From NCBI GenBank assembly GCA_947564765.1, contig CANODN010000118.1:1-6631 (forward strand): a DNA stretch of 6,631 nucleotides. The letters are read 5' to 3'. Positions 1 to 5,349 of the stretch are shown here, piece by piece. Numbering within the stretch: position 1 is the stretch's first letter; every line of letters starts with the position of its first letter. A program made the translations under genes and the position numbers. The stretch comes from an uncultured Roseburia sp. (GTDB lineage: Bacteria; Bacillota; Clostridia; Lachnospirales; Lachnospiraceae). Below the pieces are notes generated by a model. It did no database searches. It had not been told where the DNA came from and saw only the letters and a list, made by a program, of their open reading frames with translations.

Positions 1-90
1 TAACTGTTTCTGCAAGTCCTTTTTCTCCCGCAAAGTGCTTTCCACGGCTTTCAGTATTCTCGGGTTGGGCTGTTTAATTAATAAACAGAA

Positions 91-162
91 CAGTTCGTAG
101 GGGAATCGAACCCCTGTTTCCGCCGTGAGAGGGCGGCGTCTTAACCGCTTGACCAACGAACC
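91..162 (-). tRNA. tRNA-Glu (anticodon CTC)
   Basis: The minus strand folds into a full 72-nt cloverleaf. The acceptor stem is GGTTCGT with ACGAACT (a G-U closing pair), the D-arm is closed by GTC/GAC, the anticodon stem is CCGCC/GGCGG around the loop CTCTCAC, and the T-arm is AGGGG-TTCGATT-CCCCT. The anticodon CTC reads GAG, so the amino acid is glutamate. The discriminator base is G and the 3' CCA is not encoded, so it must be added after transcription. A vegetative promoter lies just upstream, giving a very short 5' leader. Downstream there is no intrinsic terminator, only an AT-rich palindrome at 70-88 without a T-run. Confidence 0.95.
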
Positions 163-176
163 ATGAACCGTTTATT

Positions 177-205
177 ACTATACCACATTATTTTTCACTT
201 TGCAA
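177..205 (-). promoter_or_regulatory. Sigma-A-type promoter for tRNA-Glu
   Basis: On the minus strand a -35 box TTGCAA (200-205) and a -10 box TATAGT (177-182) are separated by exactly 17 nt. Transcription would start near 170, about 8 nt before the mature tRNA 5' end at 162. A TTGACA further upstream (225-230) has no fitting -10 box at 17 nt, so the TTGCAA/TATAGT pair is preferred. galE ends at 231, so the promoter fills the gap between galE and the tRNA. Confidence 0.7.
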
Positions 206-230
206 GTACTTTTTTCATTTATCTTGTCAA

Positions 231-1247
231 TTATTCATCATACCCGTTCGGATTGTTCTTCTGCCAGTTCCAGGCGTCTGCACACATCTCCTTGATTCCG
301 TACTGTGCCGTCCAGTCCAGTTCTTCCTTCGCCTTCGTCGCATCGGAGTAACAGGTTGCAATATCGCCAGGTCTTCTCTCCTTAATCACATAAGGAATCT
401 TCTCTCCGGTAGCCGCCTCAAAATTCTTCACGATATCCAATACGCTGTATCCCGTTCCTGTTCCAAGGTTGTAAATTCCAAGTCCCACATTTTCTGTGAT
501 CTTCTTTAATGCCTTTACATGTCCGCAGGCCAAATCTACTACATGAATATAATCTCTGACACCCGTTCCGTCCGGCGTATCATAATCATCACCGAATACG
601 CCCAGCTCTTTCAGCTTGCCGACAGCAACCTGCGTGATATAAGGCATTAAGTTATTCGGTATACCATTTGGATTTTCGCCGATTAAGCCGCTTTTATGGG
701 CGCCGATCGGATTGAAATAACGAAGAAGGATCACATTCCATTCCGGATCTGCTTTCTGCATATCGCTTAAAATCTGCTCCAGCATGGATTTGGTCCAGCC
801 ATATGGATTCGTGCAGGTTCCCTTCGGGCATTCCTCTGTGATAGGAATGATTGCCGGATCTCCGTAAACCGTTGCGGAAGATGAGAAGATGATATTCTTG
901 CAGCCATGCTGACGCATCTCATCTACCAGTGTCAGGGTACCGTTAATGTTATTATTATAATATTCCCAGGGTTTTGCTACGGATTCGCCGACTGCCTTTA
1001 ATCCTGCAAAATGGATACAGCTTTCGATGGTCTCCGTTTCTAAAATTTTCTTTAAAATATCCCTGTCTAAAATATCCCCTTTGTAGAATTTTACTTCCTT
1101 TCCTGTAATCTGTTTCACACGTTCTAAGGATTTTTCACTGGAATTGGAGAGATTATCCAGCACGATAACCTCATATCCTGCATTTAACAGCTCCACACAT
1201 GTATGGCTGCCGATATATCCGGCGCCTCCTGTTACTAAAATTGCCAT
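231..1247 (-). CDS. galE: UDP-glucose 4-epimerase GalE
   Basis: NAD-dependent cytosolic epimerase of the extended SDR family. It interconverts UDP-galactose and UDP-glucose in the Leloir pathway and supplies sugar nucleotides for envelope glycans. The Rossmann motif GGAGYIG is at residues 7-13. The catalytic set is S124 (in FSSSATVYG), Y149 and K153 (in NPYGWTK), the same positions as in E. coli GalE, and the 338-residue length also matches. The start is the ATG at 1247, not the in-frame ATG at 1265, because the Shine-Dalgarno AAGGAGGAA (1254-1262) lies between them and overlaps the upstream ATG. Residue 299 is Cys, as at the human gatekeeper C307 (GDIATCY here, GDVAACY in human), where E. 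coli has Tyr; this predicts extra activity on UDP-GlcNAc/UDP-GalNAc. The gene appears monocistronic, with its own promoter. No galK or galT is in view. Confidence 0.96.
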   Translation of the reverse strand: MAILVTGGAGYIGSHTCVELLNAGYEVIVLDNLSNSSEKSLERVKQITGKEVKFYKGDILDRDILKKILETETIESCIHFAGLKAVGESVAKPWEYYNNNINGTLTLVDEMRQHGCKNIIFSSSATVYGDPAIIPITEECPKGTCTNPYGWTKSMLEQILSDMQKADPEWNVILLRYFNPIGAHKSGLIGENPNGIPNNLMPYITQVAVGKLKELGVFGDDYDTPDGTGVRDYIHVVDLACGHVKALKKITENVGLGIYNLGTGTGYSVLDIVKNFEAATGEKIPYVIKERRPGDIATCYSDATKAKEELDWTAQYGIKEMCADAWNWQKNNPNGYDE

Positions 1248-1282
1248 TGTGTATTCCTCCTTCATATTATCTTTATGCTTTT

Positions 1283-1310
1283 ATCATACCACGTTTGTCC
1301 TTCAATTCAA
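1283..1310 (-). promoter_or_regulatory. Sigma-A-type promoter for galE
   Basis: The minus strand has a -10 box TATGAT (1283-1288) and a -35 box TTGAAT (1305-1310) with a 16-nt spacer; shifting the -35 by one base to TTTGAA gives 17 nt. It lies between the rplT terminator and the galE Shine-Dalgarno site, so galE can be transcribed independently of the ribosomal-protein operon. Confidence 0.6.
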
Positions 1311-1331
1311 AGATTTATTTCTAAAATCAAG

Positions 1332-1364
1332 AAAAAAAGAATCCCTTGCATAGGGGATTCTTTT
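1332..1364 (-). terminator. Intrinsic terminator of the infC-rpmI-rplT operon
   Basis: Just after the rplT stop codon the minus strand forms an 11-bp stem, AAAAGAATCCC with GGGATTCTTTT, around an 8-nt loop (CTATGCAA). The 3' arm runs into a T-run (complement of 1332-1338). It is a textbook Rho-independent terminator and separates the operon from galE. The plus strand has only four T after the stem, so termination from that side would be weaker. Confidence 0.9.
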
Positions 1365-1375
1365 CTGCTGTATCT

Positions 1376-1732
1376 TTAAGCTACTTTGCTCTTTGCCAAT
1401 TCTGCTAATTCCGCAAAACCTTCTGCATCATTTACTGCCATCTCTGCTAACATCTTACGGTTGATATCCACACCGGCTACCTTTAAGCCATGCATAAATC
1501 TGCTATAGGAAATACCGTTGATTCTTGCCGCCGCATTGATACGTGCAATCCACAGCTGACGGAACTGTCTTTTTCTTTCTTTTCTTCCGGCATAGGAACT
1601 TGCCAAAGCTCTCATAACTGACTGTTTTGCAACTCTGTACTGCTTGGATCTGGCACCTCTGTAACCCTTTGCCAGTTTTAAAATCCGATTATGTTTTTTC
1701 TTGGCATTTAAGCCGCCTTTCACTCTTGCCAT
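1376..1732 (-). CDS. rplT: 50S ribosomal protein bL20
   Basis: Large-subunit protein that binds 23S rRNA early in assembly. The 118-residue length is normal for bL20. The start (MARVKGG) and the very basic N-terminal half, rich in Lys/Arg with the RKERKRQFRQLWIARINAAA segment at about residues 50-70, are diagnostic. The C-terminal globular part holds the conserved RINGISYSRFMHGL stretch. It is the third gene of infC-rpmI-rplT, 24 nt after rpmI, with Shine-Dalgarno AAGGAGG about 8 nt before the ATG. In B. subtilis and E. coli bL20 represses this operon by binding its leader mRNA, and the attenuator upstream of infC here fits that role. A strong terminator follows. Confidence 0.98.
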   Translation of the reverse strand: MARVKGGLNAKKKHNRILKLAKGYRGARSKQYRVAKQSVMRALASSYAGRKERKRQFRQLWIARINAAARINGISYSRFMHGLKVAGVDINRKMLAEMAVNDAEGFAELAELAKSKVA

Positions 1733-1756
1733 CGTCTATTCCTCCTTCACTGATTC

Positions 1757-1954
1757 CTATAAATACGGTAAAATCTTCTTCATATTCTTAACGTTTGTAT
1801 CATCTGTCATAACGGCTTTTCTGAGATTTCTCTTGGTCTTAGCGCTTTTCTTTGTCAGAATATGTCTCTTATAAGCTTTGTTTCTTTTTAATTTTCCTGT
1901 TCCTGTAACTTTAAAACGTTTCGCTGCCGCTCTGCTGGTTTTCATTTTTGGCAT
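1757..1954 (-). CDS. rpmI: 50S ribosomal protein bL35
   Basis: Small, highly basic large-subunit protein of 65 residues, the usual length. The N-terminus MPKMKTSRAAAKRFKVTGTG and the C-terminal part (RNLRKAVM, then KNMKKILPYL) are family hallmarks. It sits between infC and rplT in the conserved bacterial order. The Shine-Dalgarno AAGGAGG (1964-1970) is 9 nt before the ATG at 1954, and the gap to the infC stop codon is 22 nt. It should be co-transcribed with, and controlled by, the same leader as infC. Confidence 0.98.
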   Translation of the reverse strand: MPKMKTSRAAAKRFKVTGTGKLKRNKAYKRHILTKKSAKTKRNLRKAVMTDDTNVKNMKKILPYL

Positions 1955-1976
1955 GATATATTTCCTCCTTAAAATG

Positions 1977-2483
1977 CTATTTTTTCTCTGTCAGCACCAT
2001 GCTGATACTTCTTCCTTCTACCTTTGGCGCTTTTTCTATAGCTGCCACATCTGCAAGGCTTTCTGCAAAATCGTCTAAAATATGTTTACTGCTCTGCATA
2101 TGTGCCATCTCACGACCGCGAAAACGCAGTGTGATTTTCACTTTGTTACCTTTTTCAAGGAATTTCTTAGCCGCATTCATTTTGGTATTCAAATCGTTTG
2201 ATTCAATATTCGGTGACATGCGAATTTCCTTGACCTCGACAACCTTCTGCTTTTTCTTGGCTTCTTTTTCTTTTCTCGCCAGTTCATACCTGTACTTTCC
2301 GTAATCTATGATCTTACATACAGGCGGCTTTGCAGTAGGAGCAATTTTTACTAAATCCAGTTCTGCCTCTTCGGCCAGCTTCATTGCCTCTCTGGCTGAC
2401 ATGATGCCAAGTTGTTCTCCGTTTACCCCGATCAGACGTACTTCTCTGTCTCTGATCTGTTCATTAATCATTAATTCGCTAAT
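1977..2483 (-). CDS. infC: Translation initiation factor IF-3 (AUU start)
   Basis: IF3 binds the 30S subunit, prevents premature 50S joining and proofreads the start codon and initiator tRNA. The N-terminal domain (about residues 1-75 of 168) carries INEQIRDREVRLIG, EQLGIMS and the KPPVCKIIDYGKYRYE signature. A basic linker, KEKEAKKKQK, leads to the C-terminal domain with VKEIRMSP, FLEKGNKVKITLRFRGREMAH and a VEGRSISMVL end. The start is taken as ATT at 2483, because GGAGGT (2492-2497) lies 8 nt before it. The next in-frame ATG at 2471 would be 20 nt from that site, and the upstream ATG at 2546 precedes the leader terminator. AUU initiation of infC is a known conserved autoregulatory device: IF3 discriminates against its own start codon. 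It is the first gene of infC-rpmI-rplT. Confidence 0.95.
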   Translation of the reverse strand: MSELMINEQIRDREVRLIGVNGEQLGIMSAREAMKLAEEAELDLVKIAPTAKPPVCKIIDYGKYRYELARKEKEAKKKQKVVEVKEIRMSPNIESNDLNTKMNAAKKFLEKGNKVKITLRFRGREMAHMQSSKHILDDFAESLADVAAIEKAPKVEGRSISMVLTEKK

Positions 2484-2491
2484 GGTTGTGC

Positions 2492-2497
2492 ACCTCC
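2492..2497 (-). promoter_or_regulatory. Shine-Dalgarno site that fixes the infC AUU start
   Basis: GGAGGT on the minus strand, followed by the 8-nt spacer GCACAACC and then ATT AGC GAA. It is the only strong ribosome-binding site between the leader terminator and the conserved IF3 sequence. Its spacing is ideal for ATT at 2483 and too long for ATG at 2471. Confidence 0.85.
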
Positions 2498-2512
2498 AAA
2501 ATAAATTTTTAT

Positions 2513-2540
2513 AAAAAAAGCGGATAGACAGACTATCCAC
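2513..2540 (-). terminator. Intrinsic terminator (attenuator) in the infC leader
   Basis: GTGGATAG (2533-2540) pairs with CTATCCGC (2520-2527), giving an 8-bp stem with one G-U pair and the loop TCTGT. Seven T follow directly (complement of 2513-2519). It lies upstream of the infC Shine-Dalgarno site and after the rnhA gene, so it may both attenuate infC transcription and end read-through from the upstream operon. Confidence 0.85.
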
Positions 2541-2647
2541 AATCAATACAAGGCAAAGGCATAACCATTGTCTGAATTATAAACCATAAGTCGCCCGATT
2601 GCGCTTCGGTGAGAGTGGATACTCTACTTGCTTTCAACAACGTATAT

Positions 2648-2676
2648 AAAATATCACATCTGAGTTGATCCGTCAA
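2648..2676 (-). promoter_or_regulatory. Candidate sigma-A promoter for the infC operon
   Basis: The minus strand carries -35 TTGACG (2671-2676) and -10 TATTTT (2648-2653) with a 17-nt spacer, placing the start near 2641. A perfect TATAAT (2714-2719) lies further upstream, but its best -35 (TTGTAC) is 19 nt away, so it is a weaker alternative or second promoter. Confidence 0.5.
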
Positions 2677-2748
2677 GGATTTTTTTACCGCTTTCTTCAA
2701 TTCGTTTTCTTCCATTATAAATCTGCCACTTTAGATTCGTACAACAAT

Positions 2749-3231
2749 TTATCCCTCCAGCTCCACATCCTCCAGCAAATCACTCCCGTCTGCCGCCGCC
2801 GTAGCCAGCGCATCACACCTCTCATTCTGGGGGTGTCCGTCATGTCCTTTCACCCAGTGAAACCGAATCACATGGGGCTCCTTTACCTTAAGCAGCCTTT
2901 TCCAAAGGTCTATATTTTTCACCGGCTTATTATCCGACTTCTTCCAGCCTTTTTTCAGCCAGCTGTCCACCCACCTCTGGTTAAAGGCATCCACGACATA
3001 TTTGGAATCCGAATACAAATCAATCTCACAGGACCCGTTCAAACACTCCAACGCCCGAATCAGCCCCATAAGCTCCATACGGTTATTTGTCGTCTTTTTA
3101 TAGCCTGCGGAAATCTCCTTTGTATGCAGTTCTCCCTTTGCGTCCACATACTCAAGCACCGCTCCATAGCCTCCCGGACCGTTGGGATTGCCTCTGGCCG
3201 CACCGTCTGTATAAATCGTCACTTTTCTCAT
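2749..3231 (-). CDS. rnhA: Ribonuclease HI
   Basis: Cytosolic endonuclease that cuts the RNA strand of RNA-DNA hybrids, removing primers and R-loops. The active-site residues D9 (YTDG), E53 (NNRMEL), D75 (YSDSKYV) and D140 (NERCD) are present, with H130 of WVKGHDGHP near the metal site; these match E. coli D10, E48, D70, D134 and H124. The basic handle loop is at about residues 87-106 (WVDSWLKKGWKKSDNKP). At 160 residues it is close to the usual 155 and ends in an acidic tail. The start codon overlaps the stop of the MBL-fold gene (ATGA, 3228-3231) and has only a weak, distant GAGG, so translation is probably coupled. It is the last gene of the four-gene run. No terminator is seen between it and the infC leader. 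Confidence 0.96.
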   Translation of the reverse strand: MRKVTIYTDGAARGNPNGPGGYGAVLEYVDAKGELHTKEISAGYKKTTNNRMELMGLIRALECLNGSCEIDLYSDSKYVVDAFNQRWVDSWLKKGWKKSDNKPVKNIDLWKRLLKVKEPHVIRFHWVKGHDGHPQNERCDALATAAADGSDLLEDVELEG

Positions 3232-3974
3232 AATTCATACGCCTCGTTTTCTCCTGAAATATCCACCAGACGTCTTGCAAAGGTTCCATTGGAAATCTTC
3301 GATTTAAATTTCGCAATATAGCTGTAATCCTGCCACATATGCATGGGAAATACGGCCTTTACATCTACATGCTCCATAAAATAAAGCATTCCCTCAAAGG
3401 CATATTTCCCCTGTCTGGAATCCAACGGCACAAATGCCACATCAATCTCATAATCCGTCAGTTTATTGATCTCACGTTTATATTCTCTGGCCTCTTTGCC
3501 ATTCACCAGTTCTCCGGCTCCCTCCCATTTCCAGAGGTTCAAATCGCCGGCATGATAAATATTTTTTCCTTCCACAGAAATCAAAAACGCAACGCCGGAA
3601 TCCGTGGAACGCAGTGTCCGAATCTTCATATCATCCAGCTGATAATGCTTTCCATGGGTTACAAAGGTAATCTTCTCCTTTACGGAAGGCGAAATGCCGT
3701 TTTTCTCTAAATAGCGATCGGAAAGTTTAATATCCTTTGATAAAATATAATGAATCTTCGCATACCTGTCCGCCCATGTTAATACTGCAGGATCAAAATG
3801 ATCCTGATGAAAATGACTGGCGAACACATATACCGGCTTATCCGGAGCAAATTCCGGCAGTACGCCGGTAAAATGATATCCCTTTACTTTTCCGTCTTCA
3901 AAGTAGTCAAAAATCAGCACCCGCTCTTCTGTCTCTACCACAAAACAGCTGTGATGCACAAATGTTATGATCAT
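3228..3974 (-). CDS. Metallo-beta-lactamase-fold hydrolase, function unknown
   Basis: A 248-residue protein of the broad UlaG/RNase Z-like MBL group (COG2220 type). The metal motif H54-x-H56-x-D58-H59 (ASHFHQDHFDP), the Asp of HAGD (D144) and a late His in FPMHMW (H212) are in place. The usual motif-3 His is not obvious; the corresponding segment reads RSTDSGVAFLI (residues 122-132), so the second metal site may differ from classical MBL enzymes. No signal peptide or membrane segment is seen, so it should be cytosolic. It overlaps the amidohydrolase upstream and rnhA downstream by 4 nt each (ATGA), and has its own GGAGG 8 nt before the start. Fold: confident. Substrate: unknown; the neighbours hint at nucleoside or phosphoester chemistry, but that is inference. 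Confidence 0.85.
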   Translation of the reverse strand: MIITFVHHSCFVVETEERVLIFDYFEDGKVKGYHFTGVLPEFAPDKPVYVFASHFHQDHFDPAVLTWADRYAKIHYILSKDIKLSDRYLEKNGISPSVKEKITFVTHGKHYQLDDMKIRTLRSTDSGVAFLISVEGKNIYHAGDLNLWKWEGAGELVNGKEAREYKREINKLTDYEIDVAFVPLDSRQGKYAFEGMLYFMEHVDVKAVFPMHMWQDYSYIAKFKSKISNGTFARRLVDISGENEAYEL

Positions 3975-5329
3975 TCCCGTATCCTCCTGATGATTTCATT
4001 GGCATGATGATACACCTCTTTCGGCTCCACATCAATAAAAAATTTCTGTTTTTCATATAAAATTTTTCCGTCTACCATAGTAAGCAGTACGTTTTGTTTA
4101 CTGCCGGAATAAACAATATTTTTTACAAAATTGTTGTCCGGCTGCATATTTGGCTGATTCAGATCGATCATAATCAAATCCGCCAGCTTTCCCTCCGCCA
4201 GACAATCGCAATCCGTCAGCCCCATAGCATAAGCGCCCCCTGCCGTTGCCATATAAAGCACTTCCTCTGCCGGAACACAGGCTGCGTCTTTTTCTCTCAC
4301 CTTGGCCAGACCGCTCACCAAAAACATCTCCCGAAACATATCCAGACAATTGTTGCTGGCCGGACCGTCTGTTCCGATTGCCACCGAAATCCCTTCTTCT
4401 AAAAACCGTTTCACCGGCGCAATGCCGCTGGCCAGTTTCAGATTGGAGGCAGGATTCGTCACAGCCGTAAGTCCCCTCTTTTTAAAAATGGAAAAATCCT
4501 TTTCTTCCATATAAATACAGTGATAGCCTCCGCCGCCATATGCATACATTCCCAGCGATTCTGCAATTTCCGTCGGCGTTTTGCCCCAGCGCTGTTTACA
4601 CTCCTCTACCTCCAAAGCTGTTTCGGCATTGTGGAACCATACCGGGGATTTCACTTCCTGAGCCAATGCAGCCATTCCTTCCATTAACTCCATAGAAGTC
4701 GTATATTCCGCATGAAATCCCATAACAAAACTTGTCCGCTCACTCATTTCTCCGATCTCATGATATAATTCCTTCACTTCAGGCAGAGACTGACAGAAAT
4801 TATTCAGCCCACTGGTAAATACGGTGCGAAAACCGCAGTCCACAGAGGCCTTTGCTCCCGGAAGGGGCGCAAAATACATATCAAAATTAGATGTGATTCC
4901 GCTTGTCAGATATTCCATAATCCCAAGTCTGCATAAATGATAAATGTCTTCCTGAGTAATCTTTGCCTCCATGGGAAATACCTGTTTGTTCAGCCACTCC
5001 TGCAAAGGCAGATCGTCCGCATAGGAACGTAAAAAAGTCATCGCTGTATGGGTATGGGCATTTTTAAATCCGGGCATCAGTACATTCCCTTCGGCGTCTA
5101 TTTCCCGATCCCAGACAATGCCTCTCTCATCCATGTTTTCATAAATACGGTCCGTATCCGTTCCGTCGCCAATATAGAGAATCCGATTGCCTTTTATCCA
5201 GAGCTCTCCCTGGACCAGTGCGAACTGATGTCTTTTTTGTACCTCTAATGAAATTTCCGTTCCGGCATCCTCTATCACAGAATCCTGCTTTAAAAGTAAT
5301 ATTTTTGCATTATAAAATCGAATATTCAT
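3971..5329 (-). CDS. Amidohydrolase, 5'-methylthioadenosine/S-adenosylhomocysteine deaminase type
   Basis: A 452-residue enzyme of the amidohydrolase superfamily, in the MTA/SAH deaminase (MtaD/SsnA-like) branch. Members replace the 6-amino group of adenosine derivatives with oxygen, releasing ammonia. Metal and catalytic residues visible are H92 and H94 (AHTHTAMTFLRSYADDLPLQ), H233 and E236 (WFHNAE), H270 (GYHCIYM) and D321 in GTDGPASNNCLDMF. The TDGxASNN motif and the LQEWL segment are typical of this branch. It is somewhat longer than common relatives because of extra residues at about 17-41, before the GELWIKGNRI strand. GGAGGG (5336-5341) is 6 nt before the ATG, and the gap to the phosphorylase stop is 20 nt. 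The stop overlaps the MBL-fold gene start. Exact substrate (MTA, SAH or adenosine) cannot be read from sequence; guanine or other deaminase activity is less likely. Confidence 0.85.
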   Translation of the reverse strand: MNIRFYNAKILLLKQDSVIEDAGTEISLEVQKRHQFALVQGELWIKGNRILYIGDGTDTDRIYENMDERGIVWDREIDAEGNVLMPGFKNAHTHTAMTFLRSYADDLPLQEWLNKQVFPMEAKITQEDIYHLCRLGIMEYLTSGITSNFDMYFAPLPGAKASVDCGFRTVFTSGLNNFCQSLPEVKELYHEIGEMSERTSFVMGFHAEYTTSMELMEGMAALAQEVKSPVWFHNAETALEVEECKQRWGKTPTEIAESLGMYAYGGGGYHCIYMEEKDFSIFKKRGLTAVTNPASNLKLASGIAPVKRFLEEGISVAIGTDGPASNNCLDMFREMFLVSGLAKVREKDAACVPAEEVLYMATAGGAYAMGLTDCDCLAEGKLADLIMIDLNQPNMQPDNNFVKNIVYSGSKQNVLLTMVDGKILYEKQKFFIDVEPKEVYHHANEIIRRIRE

Positions 5330-5349
5330 TCCGTTCCCTCCGGACGTAG

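Larger units (their letters stand above)
2484..2641 (-). promoter_or_regulatory. bL20-type attenuator leader of infC-rpmI-rplT
   Basis: Untranslated leader of about 158 nt between the inferred transcription start and the infC start codon. It holds a hairpin AGAGT-ATCC-ACTCT (2612-2625), a small stem CCGA/TCGG (2595-2609) and an intrinsic terminator (2513-2540). The segment AGAGTATCCAC (2615-2625) can also pair with GTGGATAGTCT of the terminator arm and loop (2530-2540): 7 bp, one G-G mismatch, then 3 bp. This would block both the terminator and the first hairpin. Such alternative folds are what transcriptional attenuation by bL20 requires in Bacillus-type leaders (the Rfam L20 leader class). 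The general class is supported by position and structure; I could not test a covariance-model match. Confidence 0.75.

Noticed and set aside
1..69. Possible coding fragment left of the tRNA (minus strand, a Lys/Glu-rich frame)
   Set aside because: Several of the six frames are open over this short stretch, no start codon or ribosome-binding site is seen, and the frame runs back into the tRNA gene. Too little sequence to call a gene.
1248..1265. Extended N-terminus MKEEYT for GalE, starting at ATG 1265
   Set aside because: The upstream ATG overlaps the AAGGAGGAA Shine-Dalgarno site that serves ATG 1247, and starting at 1247 gives exactly the 338-residue family length with aligned catalytic residues.
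2484..2546. 21-residue N-terminal extension of IF3 from ATG 2546
   Set aside because: It would translate through the leader terminator and the infC Shine-Dalgarno site, and the added sequence is unlike any part of IF3.
2665..3321. 218-codon plus-strand frame opposite rnhA
   Set aside because: It is antisense to rnhA and the end of the MBL gene, both with intact active-site motifs, and its own sequence shows no domain or ribosome-binding site.
4098..4349. 83-codon minus-strand frame inside the deaminase gene
   Set aside because: It lies wholly within a well-supported gene in another frame and its Gly/Arg/Ser-rich composition is typical of an out-of-frame shadow.
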